Assembly (NCBI GenBank): GCA_028690035.1
Contig: JAQVCA010000003.1
Span: 248,001 to 312,000, forward strand
DNA length: 64,000 nt
Origin: Comamonas sp.
Lineage (GTDB): Bacteria > Pseudomonadota > Gammaproteobacteria > Burkholderiales > Burkholderiaceae_C
Reading direction: 5' to 3'
A model generated the notes under the pieces. That model had not been told where the DNA came from, ran no database searches, and saw nothing but the letters and a program-made list of their open reading frames with translations. Below, in pieces: positions 16,820 to 24,256 of the stretch. How positions within the stretch are numbered: the stretch's first letter is position 1; the number at the start of each line of letters is the position of its first letter. A program made the position numbers and the translations under genes.

Positions 16820-17455
16820 ATGGAATTTCACACTTGGGTGGCATTTTTGGTGGCCAGCATTTTTATTGCGATCTCGCCCGGCTCGGGGGCGGTGCTGTCC
16901 ATGAGCCACGGCCTGGCCTATGGCGTGCGCCAGACGTCGCTGACGATTTTTGGGCTGCAGCTGGGGCTGGTGATGATTTTGCTCATCGCAGGCGGCGGCG
17001 TGGGCGCGGTGCTGGTGGCCTCGGAGCTGGCTTTTACGGTGGTCAAGGTGCTGGGCGCGTGCTACCTGATGTACCTGGGCTGGTGCCAGTGGCGCAGTGC
17101 GGGCAATGCGCTGGATGTGGCGCACCTGCAAGGCGCCTCCAGCCTGCCCTGGCACCGGCGCGTGCTGGTGGGTTTTTTGACCAATGCCACCAACCCCAAG
17201 GGCATCATCTTCATGGTGGCGGTGCTGCCACAGTTCATCGACCCGGCGCGCGCGCTGTGGCTGCAACTGGCCATCATGTCGGCCACCATCGTCTCGGTGG
17301 ACGTGGTGGTGATGCACAGCTACGCGCTGGGCGCCAGTGCCTTGCGCCGCTGGATGCGCAGCGCCACCGCCCAGCGCGCGCAAAACCGGGTGTTTGGCGG
17401 CTTGCTGATGCTGATGGGCATGGCCCTGTTTTTTGTGCGCCGCCAGCCTGCCTGA
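16820..17455 (+). CDS. LysE/RhtB family amino acid exporter
   Basis: 211 residues from MEFHTWVAFLVASIF. It has about six membrane helices and the family N-terminal motif AISPGSGAVLSMSHGLAYGVR, followed by LGACYLMYLGWCQWR and GFLTNATNPKGIIFMVAVLPQFID. The family exports amino acids or homoserine lactone-like compounds, driven by proton exchange; the substrate cannot be read. It stands alone, 81 bp after eptA and convergent with trmL. The shared gap holds a long palindrome followed by a T-run. Confidence 0.92.
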   Translation: MEFHTWVAFLVASIFIAISPGSGAVLSMSHGLAYGVRQTSLTIFGLQLGLVMILLIAGGGVGAVLVASELAFTVVKVLGACYLMYLGWCQWRSAGNALDVAHLQGASSLPWHRRVLVGFLTNATNPKGIIFMVAVLPQFIDPARALWLQLAIMSATIVSVDVVVMHSYALGASALRRWMRSATAQRAQNRVFGGLLMLMGMALFFVRRQPA

Positions 17456-17475
17456 TCGGCCCGATGCACCTAATT

Positions 17476-17561
17476 AAAGAGCTGCCAGCGCTTGCCATAT
17501 AAGGTTTTTAGATAGAAAGCATTATAAAAACCACATAGGTCAAGCGGCTGCAGCTCTTTTT
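17476..17561. repeat. Full palindromic copy of the dispersed repeat, probable bidirectional terminator
   Basis: The left arm AAAGAGCTGCCAGCGCTTG (17476-17494) and the right arm at 17541-17559, read on the other strand as AAAGAGCTGCAGCCGCTTG, match at 16 of 19 positions. The spacer is 46 bp. A T-run follows the right arm and an A-run precedes the left. It lies between the convergent LysE-type and trmL genes, so it probably ends transcription from both sides. It belongs to the same family as the elements at 29655, 42459 and 48025. Confidence 0.75.
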
Positions 17562-17572
17562 ATCAGAGCACC

Positions 17573-18049
17573 CTAATCCAGCCTGGCACCACCAAAGCCG
17601 TTCTGGCGCCAGGCCTCAAACACCGTCACCGCCACGGCGTTGGACAGGTTCAGGCTGCGCTGCTCGGGGCACATGGGCAGGCGCAGGCGCTGCCCGGGCG
17701 CAAAACTTTCGCGCACGGCGGGCGGCAGGCCCTTGGTCTCGCAGCCAAAGACAAAGTAGTCACCCGGCTGAAACTGCAACCCAAAGGCGTTGCTGCTGGC
17801 GTGGGTGGTCATGGCAAACATGCGCTGCGCGGGCGGCTGCATGGTCTGCAAAAAAGCGTCCCAACTGGCATGGCGGCGCACGCTGGCGTACTCGTGGTAA
17901 TCCAGGCCAGCGCGGCGCATGTGGCGGTCTTCCATAGAAAAGCCCAGCGGCTCAATCAAATGCAAACTGCAGCCGGTGTTGGCCGCCAGACGAATGACGT
18001 TGCCCGTGTTGGGCGGAATCTCAGGGTGAACAAGCACGATATGAAACAT
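17573..18049 (-). CDS. trmL: tRNA (cytidine/uridine-2'-O-)-methyltransferase TrmL
   Basis: 158 residues from MFHIVLVHPEIPPNTGNVIRL, the standard family start and length. It is a single SPOUT domain with the knot motifs VFGCETKGLPPAV and LPMCPEQRSLNLSNAVAV. TrmL methylates the ribose of the wobble base of certain leucine tRNAs using S-adenosylmethionine. It is cytoplasmic and works as a dimer. It is transcribed alone, convergent with the LysE-type gene. Upstream it is divergent from the DUF3883 gene across about 90 bp. Confidence 0.95.
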   Translation of the reverse strand: MFHIVLVHPEIPPNTGNVIRLAANTGCSLHLIEPLGFSMEDRHMRRAGLDYHEYASVRRHASWDAFLQTMQPPAQRMFAMTTHASSNAFGLQFQPGDYFVFGCETKGLPPAVRESFAPGQRLRLPMCPEQRSLNLSNAVAVTVFEAWRQNGFGGARLD

Positions 18050-18139
18050 AGGGCGCGATTGTGCGCCTGGGCGTAGCGTAGAACACCGCCAGCCATGCCA
18101 ACATTTCAATCCGCCCCCAAATCCAGGCAAGATTCGGGC

Positions 18140-18997
18140 ATGACACCAACACAAAAAAACTTGGACTGGTCACCCACAGAGATCGCAGCGGTCGTGCGTT
18201 CCTATCTGGACATGCTGGCGCTGGAGTTGGCGGGCCAGCAGTACAGCAAAACTGCCTTTCGCGACAGCCTGATCGAACAGCTGCAAGGCAGTCGCTCCAA
18301 AGGTTCGATTGAGTTCAAGCACTGCAACATCAGCGCCGTGATGCAGCAGTTGGGTTACCCCAGCATCCAGGGCTACAAACGCCGCGACAATTTTCAGAAA
18401 AGTCTGGTGCAGGAAATCGAGCAGCAAATCACCCTGCACCCCAGCCTGGCGCACATTGCGCTGAGCGCCGTCAACCAACCTGCGCAAGTGCCGCCTTTTG
18501 TCCCACTGGAGCAGGCGTTGCAGGAACCGCCGCCGCGCACAGCGCAAGCGCAGGAGGCTGTGCCCGATTACCTGCGCCACAGCCCCGTGCGGCGTGACTA
18601 TCTGGCCCAGGAGGCCCGCAACCGGTCTTTGGGTTTGGCGGGGGAGCAGTTTGTGCTCGCTTACGAACAATGGAAGCTGCAGCGCCACGGTCTGCCCGAC
18701 CTGGCGCAGCAGGTGGAGCATGTCTCCGTCACCTTGGGTGATGGCCTGGGCTTTGATATTCGCTCCTTTGATCTGGCGGGCAACGAACAATGGATCGAAG
18801 TCAAAACCACCAGCTTTGCCAAGGACAGCCCATTTTTTGTCACTCGCAACGAGCTGCGCACTTCCCAGGCGCATGCCGACAAGTTCCACCTGTACCGCGT
18901 CTTTGAGTTTCGCAAGCAGCCCAAATTCTTCGATTTGCCCGGCAGCATTGAGGCGCACTGCCTGCTCGATCCCGTGACGTACCGCGCTAGTTTTTGA
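18140..18997 (+). CDS. DUF3883 protein with nuclease-like (PD-(D/E)xK) motif
   Basis: 285 residues from MTPTQKNLDWSPTE; an in-frame ATG 15 codons earlier is possible. The N-terminal 95 residues (EIAAVVRSYLDMLALELAGQ, then SIEFKHCNISAVMQQLG and IQGYKRRDNFQKSL) form a conserved head often joined to DUF3883. The C-terminal DUF3883 shows Asp206 in GFDIRSFD and Glu220-Val-Lys222 in WIEVKTTSF, spaced as in Mrr/restriction-type nucleases. Such domains occur in restriction and defence systems, but no methylase or helicase partner is adjacent. Function is therefore open. It is convergent with comF, with a half copy of the dispersed repeat in the gap. Confidence 0.8.
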   Translation: MTPTQKNLDWSPTEIAAVVRSYLDMLALELAGQQYSKTAFRDSLIEQLQGSRSKGSIEFKHCNISAVMQQLGYPSIQGYKRRDNFQKSLVQEIEQQITLHPSLAHIALSAVNQPAQVPPFVPLEQALQEPPPRTAQAQEAVPDYLRHSPVRRDYLAQEARNRSLGLAGEQFVLAYEQWKLQRHGLPDLAQQVEHVSVTLGDGLGFDIRSFDLAGNEQWIEVKTTSFAKDSPFFVTRNELRTSQAHADKFHLYRVFEFRKQPKFFDLPGSIEAHCLLDPVTYRASF

Positions 18998-19009
18998 GGG
19001 TGGATGGTC

Positions 19010-19043
19010 TCAGCAAGCGCAAGCAGCTCTTTTATTAAGAGTT
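19010..19043 (-). repeat. Short half copy of the dispersed repeat
   Basis: On the minus strand it reads AGAGCTGCTTGCGCTTGCTG, close to the halves at 17476 and 23508. A small hairpin, CTCTT-N5-AAGAG, is built into it. It lies between the convergent DUF3883 and comF genes and may help stop transcription. Confidence 0.5.
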
Positions 19044-19787
19044 CTAAGGCGTGCGCGCCACGGCCAGTACGCTGATGTGCTGCGCGCCCGCTGCTTGCAG
19101 TGCGGTGCAGGCGGCGCGCAAGGTGGCGCCGGTGGTGATGACATCGTCCACCACCAGCAGGCGCAGCCCGGCCAGATCGGCCCCGCTGCGCACGGTGAAG
19201 GCGCCGTGCAGATTGCGCAGGCGCGCACTGCGCCCCAGGGTGCGTTGGGTGCGCTGGTGCTGGGGGCGCAGCAGCAGATCGGTGCGCGCATGCGGCCCGC
19301 CCTGGGGGTGCTGCGCAAAATGGCGCGCCCAGTGCTGCGTCAGCTGCGCGGCCTGGTTGAAGCCGCGCTCGCGCAGGCGCTGGGGCGACAGGGGCAGGGG
19401 CAGCAGCACATCGGCCTGCTGCAGGGCTTGGGCCAGGCGCGGGCTGGACAGCAGCCAGCGCGCCAGGTGGGCGGCCAGCGCGGGGTGTTGCTGCAGCTTC
19501 CAGCGTGCAATGAGGTCGGCCCAGGGGTAGCCGTAGTCCACCCACACATGGCAGTGCTGCCACGGTGGCGGCTGGCGCAGGCAGGCACCGCAGCGCGGTG
19601 GCGGTGGTTCTGGCCACAGGCTTGCGGGCCAGGGCTGGCCGCAGCCGCTGCAGCGGGGCAGTTCGGGCGCAGGCGCAAAGCGTTGCATGCAGGCCGGGCA
19701 CAGCGGGCCCCCCGGCCCCCAGCGGTGGCAGGCCAGGCATTGGCTGGGCAGGCGGTGCGATAGCCATGCGGCAAGGTTTGGCAGCAT
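19044..19787 (-). CDS. comF: ComF family phosphoribosyltransferase-like protein
   Basis: 247 residues from MLPNLAAWLSHRLPSQCLACH. N-terminal CxxC pairs (CLAC, CPAC, CSGC, CGAC) indicate a zinc ribbon. The C-terminus is a PRTase fold with the PRPP-binding loop LLVVDDVITTGATL and the upstream LPLPLSPQRLRERGFNQA. ComF is needed for uptake or processing of transforming DNA in naturally competent bacteria; elsewhere its role is unclear. It is divergent from the BioC-like gene with 50 bp between starts. Longer upstream frames run into that gene and are rejected. Confidence 0.92.
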   Translation of the reverse strand: MLPNLAAWLSHRLPSQCLACHRWGPGGPLCPACMQRFAPAPELPRCSGCGQPWPASLWPEPPPPRCGACLRQPPPWQHCHVWVDYGYPWADLIARWKLQQHPALAAHLARWLLSSPRLAQALQQADVLLPLPLSPQRLRERGFNQAAQLTQHWARHFAQHPQGGPHARTDLLLRPQHQRTQRTLGRSARLRNLHGAFTVRSGADLAGLRLLVVDDVITTGATLRAACTALQAAGAQHISVLAVARTP

Positions 19788-19837
19788 CGAATCAATATAC
19801 TGCGCGCGCCCCGTTGGGCTTGTTTTTTTGAGATTGC

Positions 19838-20692
19838 ATGACCGATTTTTTGCCCCCCACCATCGACCCGATTGCGGCCCAGCGCTGGCAGCGCAGCGCC
19901 CCGGCCACCACGCCGTGGCTGCACGATGAAGTGGGCCAGCGCATGCAGCAGCGCCTGGACTGGATCGCCCAAAAACCACGCACCTGGTGCCACTGGCAGG
20001 CGGTGCGCGGTGGCCTGCACACCCATGCGCTGATTGCCCAGCGTTACCCCGAGGCCACCTGCCTGGTGGTGGAGCCATCGCCGCATATGCATGCCGTGGC
20101 GCAGCAGCACTGGCGCCAGCCGTGGTGGCAGCGTTGGCGCGATGCGCCCGCCCAGGTGCTGGAGCAGGCCCCCGAGGGCAGTGCCGATCTGCTGTGGGGC
20201 AACATGCTGCTGCACACCCAGGCCGATCCGTTGGCGCTGCTGCGCCAGTGGCACAGTGCGCTGGCAGTGGAGGGCTGCCTGATGTTTTCCTGCCTGGGGC
20301 CCGACACGGTGCGCGAATTGCGCGCGCTGTACCAGCAGCTGGGCTGGCCTGCGCCCGGCCACGACCAAACCGATATGCACGATTGGGGCGATATGCTCAT
20401 TCAGGCCGGGTTTGCCGATCCGGTGATGGATATGGAAACCATCACGTTGGGCTTTGCCAGTGCGCAGCGCTTGCTGGAGGAATTGCGTGGGCTGGGGCGC
20501 AATTTTCACCCGCAGCGCTTTGCCGGGTTGCGTGGGCGCGGTTGGCTGGATCGGCTGCACGATGCGCTGCAGACCCATGCGCGTTTGCCGGATGGGCAGC
20601 TGGGTCTGCGCTTTGAAATTGTGTATGGTCACGCCTTCAAGGCCGCACCGCGGGGTGCGCGCCAGTGGAAAAAAAGCCGCGCCGACCGCTGA
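19838..20692 (+). CDS. BioC-like SAM-dependent methyltransferase
   Basis: 284 residues. Similarity to malonyl-ACP O-methyltransferase is clearest in the middle and C-terminus: SADLLWGNMLLHTQADPLALLRQWHSAL, FSCLGPDTVRELR, DMHDWGDMLIQAGFADPVMDME and LLEELRGLGRN. The usual Gly-rich SAM motif I is degenerate here (WCHWQAVRGGLHTHALIAQ in place of LDLGCGTG), so activity is not assured. If active, it would methylate malonyl-ACP at the start of biotin synthesis; no other bio gene is near. It is followed by the SCO1-type gene on the same strand and is divergent from comF. Confidence 0.8.
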   Translation: MTDFLPPTIDPIAAQRWQRSAPATTPWLHDEVGQRMQQRLDWIAQKPRTWCHWQAVRGGLHTHALIAQRYPEATCLVVEPSPHMHAVAQQHWRQPWWQRWRDAPAQVLEQAPEGSADLLWGNMLLHTQADPLALLRQWHSALAVEGCLMFSCLGPDTVRELRALYQQLGWPAPGHDQTDMHDWGDMLIQAGFADPVMDMETITLGFASAQRLLEELRGLGRNFHPQRFAGLRGRGWLDRLHDALQTHARLPDGQLGLRFEIVYGHAFKAAPRGARQWKKSRADR

Positions 20693-20723
20693 GGTGTGCG
20701 CCTGCGCGAGGGAGTCAAGAACG

Positions 20724-21326
20724 ATGACGATGCAACGCCGTACCGTCTGGCAAGCCGCTGCTGCCTGGGGGTTGTTGGGTTTGGTGGGCTGTGGCGCACA
20801 AGGCAGTGCCACATTTGCGGGCATGGACATGTCGGGCAGCCAGCAGGGCAAGGATGTCACCCCGCTGCGCGATGCCGATGGCCGCCCGCGCACCCTGGCC
20901 GATTTTGCGGGCAAGGTGGTGGTGGTGTTTTTTGGCTATGTGCAGTGCCCCGATGTCTGCCCCACCACGCTACAGGAGCTGGTTGAAGCCAAGGCCTTGC
21001 TGGGTGCGCAGGGCGATCGCCTGCAGGGGGTGTTCATCACCGTCGATCCCACGCGCGATACGCCGCAAGTGCTCAAGGCCTACACCCAGGCGTTTGCTGC
21101 CGACATGGTGGGCCTGACGGGCACGCCCGAAGAAATCGCCCAGGTGGCGCGCGACTTCAAGGTGTTTTACAAAAAAGTGCCGGGGAGCGATGAGGCCTCG
21201 TACACCATCGACCACTCGGCGGGCATGTACATGTACGACCCCCAAGGCAAGCTGCGCGTGTACCACCGCTACGGGCAGGGTGCCCAGGCGCTGGCGCAGG
21301 ATGCCAAAATTTTGCTGGCGCAGTAG
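20724..21326 (+). CDS. SCO1/SenC family copper chaperone lipoprotein
   Basis: 200 residues from the ATG at 20724, preceded by GGGAG. The signal peptide ends in a lipobox, LLGLVGCG, so it is anchored to a membrane and faces the periplasm. The thioredoxin-like domain carries the copper site CPDVC in FFGYVQCPDVCPTTL and the distal His in YTIDHSAGMYMY. SCO proteins deliver copper to, or reduce, the CuA centre of cytochrome c oxidase. No cox genes are in the window. It ends just before a strong hairpin terminator shared with rpoH. Confidence 0.93.
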   Translation: MTMQRRTVWQAAAAWGLLGLVGCGAQGSATFAGMDMSGSQQGKDVTPLRDADGRPRTLADFAGKVVVVFFGYVQCPDVCPTTLQELVEAKALLGAQGDRLQGVFITVDPTRDTPQVLKAYTQAFAADMVGLTGTPEEIAQVARDFKVFYKKVPGSDEASYTIDHSAGMYMYDPQGKLRVYHRYGQGAQALAQDAKILLAQ

Positions 21327-21372
21327 CCACCGCAGTCACCACCGCCAAGTGTGCGGCGCAGCGGCAAAAAGA

Positions 21373-21400
21373 AACCCGGCTGAAAGGCCGGGTTCTGTTT
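21373..21400. terminator. Rho-independent terminator between SCO1 and rpoH genes
   Basis: Perfect 8-bp stem AACCCGGC / GCCGGGTT with a 6-nt loop, followed by CTGTTTT on the plus strand and preceded by an A-rich stretch. It can therefore act in both directions between these convergent genes. Confidence 0.85.
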
Positions 21401-21442
21401 TGGGAAGCAGGCAGCGCGCGCGGCGCACCGCTGCAAAAAAGC

Positions 21443-22384
21443 TTAGGCAAATTCGACCAGGGCTTTTTTCATCTTCTTCATGGCGGCCACTTCAATCTGG
21501 CGGATGCGCTCGGCGCTCACGCCGTATTCGGCGGCCAGTTCGTGCAGCGTCATGCCGCCCGAGCCATCGTCGTTGACCTGCAGCCAGCGCTGCTCGACGA
21601 TGCGGCGGCTGCGCGCGTCCAGTCCCTCCAGGGCGTGGGTCAGGCCATCGCTGGCCAGCACGTCGCGCTGGTGCGATTCCAGGATGGCGGTGGGCTCGTG
21701 GCTGCGGTCGCTCAGGTAAGCGATGGGGCCAAAAGCGGCTTCCCCATCGTCGCTGGGGCTGGGGTCGAGCAGCACATCGCCACCGGACAGGCGCGCCTCC
21801 ATTTCCATGACCTCTTCGGGCTTGACGCCCAGCTTGCTGGCCATGGTGCCGATCTGCTCGGGCGTGAGGGTGTCGCGCAGGGTGGCGTCTTCGCCCATGG
21901 CCGCATCGGCCTGCATGCCTTGCTTCATGGAGCGCAGGTTGAAGAACAGCTTGCGCTGGGCTTTGGTGGTAGCCACCTTCACCATGCGCCAGTTCTTGAT
22001 GATGTATTCGTGGATCTCGGCCTTGATCCAGTGCATGGCGTAACTGACCAGACGCACGCCCTGGTCGGGGTCAAAGCGTTTGACGGCTTTCATCAGGCCC
22101 ACGTTGCCTTCCTGAATCAGGTCGCCGTGGGGCAGGCCGTAACCCAGATACTGGCGCGACAGCGAGATCACCAGCCGCAAGTGCGACAGGATCAGGCGGC
22201 CTGCGGCATCCAGGTCGTTGTGGTCTTTGAGCTTGCGGGCGTACTCTTGCTCCTCTTCCAGAGTGAGCATGGGCATACGGTTGGCTGCACTGATGTAGGC
22301 ATCCAGATTGCCCAAAGAAGGCAATACGGCCCAGGGATTGGTGGGTGCCAAGGTCGTTGCAGTGCAAGCAGGAGTGTGGTTCAT
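21443..22384 (-). CDS. rpoH: RNA polymerase sigma-32 factor RpoH
   Basis: 313 residues. The ATG at 22384 is chosen because AAAGGA lies 8 nt upstream; an ATG at 22405 would put that site inside the gene. The RpoH box QRKLFFNLR is intact. Region 2 reads GDLIQEGNVGLMKAVKRFDPDQG and MHWIKAEIHEYIIKNWR, and region 4 TLHELAAEYGVSAERIRQIEVAAMKKMK. It directs RNA polymerase to heat-shock promoters. The leader carries a perfect CIRCE operator 31 bp before the start codon, so HrcA repression is expected in addition to the usual control of sigma-32 level and stability. Sigma-32 targets such as hslVU lie further along the window. Confidence 0.96.
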   Translation of the reverse strand: MNHTPACTATTLAPTNPWAVLPSLGNLDAYISAANRMPMLTLEEEQEYARKLKDHNDLDAAGRLILSHLRLVISLSRQYLGYGLPHGDLIQEGNVGLMKAVKRFDPDQGVRLVSYAMHWIKAEIHEYIIKNWRMVKVATTKAQRKLFFNLRSMKQGMQADAAMGEDATLRDTLTPEQIGTMASKLGVKPEEVMEMEARLSGGDVLLDPSPSDDGEAAFGPIAYLSDRSHEPTAILESHQRDVLASDGLTHALEGLDARSRRIVEQRWLQVNDDGSGGMTLHELAAEYGVSAERIRQIEVAAMKKMKKALVEFA

Positions 22385-22414
22385 CGCATTCGTCCTTTCA
22401 TCCATTTCTGGATA

Positions 22415-22441
22415 TTAGCACTCGGTAGATGCGAGTGCTAA
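22415..22441. promoter_or_regulatory. CIRCE operator (HrcA binding site) upstream of rpoH
   Basis: TTAGCACTC-N9-GAGTGCTAA matches the CIRCE consensus at every position of both 9-bp arms, with the standard 9-bp spacer. It lies 31-57 bp upstream of the rpoH start codon, within the transcribed leader or promoter. CIRCE normally controls groESL, dnaK or hrcA operons through the repressor HrcA. Confidence 0.95.
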
Positions 22442-22494
22442 GGCAGAAGTTCCCCGGGCTCAGGCGCTCAGGACGGTGGGCCGCTACGCGGGCA

Positions 22495-23415
22495 TCAGGC
22501 GGTGGGCAAGAAGCCTTCCACCGACAGGTAGCGCTCGCCCGTATCGTAGGCAAAGCCCAGCACCCGGCTGCCTGCAGGCAATTCGGGCAGCTTCTGGGCG
22601 ATGGCCGCCAGCGTAGCACCCGAAGAAATCCCCACCAGCAAACCTTCTTCACGCGCCGCGCGGCGGGCGTATTCGCGGGCGTCTTCGGCCTCCACCTGAA
22701 TGACGCCATCGAGCAAGCCGGTATCCAGGTTTTTCGGGATAAAGCCAGCGCCAATGCCCTGGATGGCGTGCGGGCCAGGGTTGCCACCCGAAATCACAGG
22801 CGAATCCTTGGGCTCCACGGCAAACACCTTGAGCTGGGGGAACTTGGCTTTGAGCACCCGCGCCACGCCCGACAGATGCCCGCCGGTGCCCACGCCGGTG
22901 ATGAGCGCATCCAGCCCCTCGGGGAAGTCGGCCAAGATTTCTTGCGCCGTGGTCTGGGCGTGGATGTCGGCATTGGCCGGGTTCTCAAACTGCTGCGGAA
23001 TCCAGGCGCCGGGCGTTTGCGCGGCCAGCTCTTCGGCGCGGGCGATGGCGCCTTTCATGCCTTTTTCGCGCGGCGTCAGGTCAAAGCTGGCACCGTAGGC
23101 CAGCATCAGGCGGCGGCGTTCGATGCTCATGCTGTCGGGCATCACCAGAATCAGCTTGTAGCCTTTGACGGCGGCCACCAGCGCCAGGCCGACGCCCGTA
23201 TTGCCGCTGGTCGGCTCGATGATGGTGCCGCCGGGCTGGAGCTGGCCCGATTTTTCGGCGGCTTCGATCATGGCCAAGGCAATACGGTCTTTGATCGAAC
23301 CGCCGGGGTTGCCGCGCTCGGACTTGACCCAAACGTTGGCTCCGGCACCCAACAGGCGGTTGATGCGGATGTGCGGCGTGTTGCCAATGCTGTGCAGAAC
23401 GTTGTCGAATTTCAT
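22495..23415 (-). CDS. cysK: Cysteine synthase A (O-acetylserine sulfhydrylase)
   Basis: 306 residues with a good AGGAG 6 nt before the ATG at 23415. It is a fold-type II PLP enzyme: the PLP lysine is in GGSIKDRIA, the substrate loop is [12 protein letters not shown] and the phosphate loop [10 protein letters not shown]. It makes cysteine from O-acetylserine and sulfide in the cytoplasm. Overall sequence is CysK rather than CysM in type, though the two overlap in function. It is transcribed toward rpoH across the CIRCE region, so read-through is possible. The gap to the upstream methyltransferase holds a copy of the dispersed repeat. Confidence 0.94.
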   Translation of the reverse strand: MKFDNVLHSIGNTPHIRINRLLGAGANVWVKSERGNPGGSIKDRIALAMIEAAEKSGQLQPGGTIIEPTSGNTGVGLALVAAVKGYKLILVMPDSMSIERRRLMLAYGASFDLTPREKGMKGAIARAEELAAQTPGAWIPQQFENPANADIHAQTTAQEILADFPEGLDALITGVGTGGHLSGVARVLKAKFPQLKVFAVEPKDSPVISGGNPGPHAIQGIGAGFIPKNLDTGLLDGVIQVEAEDAREYARRAAREEGLLVGISSGATLAAIAQKLPELPAGSRVLGFAYDTGERYLSVEGFLPTA

Positions 23416-23507
23416 GGCGTCTCCTGGAACGGGAAGGTGAAAAAAGGGTGGGCCATTCTGGCCCAGTTGTTCTGTCTCAGGCACATATGGATATGCCGGA
23501 CTTGATA

Positions 23508-23553
23508 CCAAATCAGCCTCTAGCGCCCGCCCAGTAAGCGCAAGCAGCTATTA
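23508..23553 (-). repeat. Half copy of the dispersed repeat
   Basis: On the minus strand: ATAGCTGCTTGCGCTTACT, then GCGCTAGAGGCTGATTTGG. It is the clearest example of the half-element type and serves here as the reference for the copies at 5455, 33876, 54242 and 57815. It lies between the methyltransferase stop and the cysK start. Confidence 0.65.
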
Positions 23554-23562
23554 AATTCATAG

Positions 23563-24201
23563 TTACGGCTTGTACCCTGTCATCAAAAACAGCGGGTAAC
23601 TGCGGTCGTTGCCGCGCTGCACGCGCAGGATGTCGGTGAACGCGATGTCTTGCAGGCCCGCCTGTTCGGCCAGCGCCTGCAGGGCCTGGGGGTCAAAGCC
23701 CAAATGCTGCACACCCTTGGCGGCGTTGTCGCCGTGAAAGCTGCCGTCCTCGGCGTACAAATCCACCAGCGCCACGCGCCCGCCCGGGTGCAGCGCATCG
23801 GCAAAGACGCGCAGCAGCGTGCCGATGTCGGCCACATGGTGCAGCGCCATGCAGCTCACAATCGCGTGGTAACGCCCGGGCAGGCCGCTGGCCACGGCAT
23901 CACCCACCTGCAGGCGCAGATTGGGCACGTTTTTGTCCTGCAGCACCTGCAGCATGGCGGACGAGCTGTCCAACGCCGTCATCTGCGCCACGCGCGGCGC
24001 CAAGGCGGCGGCCAGCAGTCCGGTGCCCGCGCCAAAGTCGAGCACTTCCTCGTGTGCCGACCAGGGCAAATGCTCCAAGAAATACGCAGGCACCGCCGCC
24101 AGTTGTTGCGACATGGGGCGCTGGTCCCACTGGGCGGCAGCGGCGTCGAAGTGCGACCGCTGGGTCGCCGAAGAAGATGGGGGTGTGGTGGTGGAAGGCA
24201 T
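23563..24201 (-). CDS. Class I SAM-dependent methyltransferase
   Basis: 212 residues from the ATG at 24201; a TTG eight codons earlier is an alternative. SAM motif I is intact (EVLDFGAGTGLLAAALAP), followed by MTALDSSSAMLQVLQ and YHAIVSCMALHHVADIGTLLRVFADALHPGGRVALVDLY, which match the UbiE/YcgJ-like class of small-molecule methyltransferases. The substrate is unknown. It follows the HD-GYP gene by 55 bp on the same strand and precedes cysK. Confidence 0.88.
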   Translation of the reverse strand: MPSTTTPPSSSATQRSHFDAAAAQWDQRPMSQQLAAVPAYFLEHLPWSAHEEVLDFGAGTGLLAAALAPRVAQMTALDSSSAMLQVLQDKNVPNLRLQVGDAVASGLPGRYHAIVSCMALHHVADIGTLLRVFADALHPGGRVALVDLYAEDGSFHGDNAAKGVQHLGFDPQALQALAEQAGLQDIAFTDILRVQRGNDRSYPLFLMTGYKP

Positions 24202-24256
24202 CAGCAAAAAGTCCAAGGTTCTCAAAAAAACGGTGCGGCTGTGGCGGGCCTATGGC

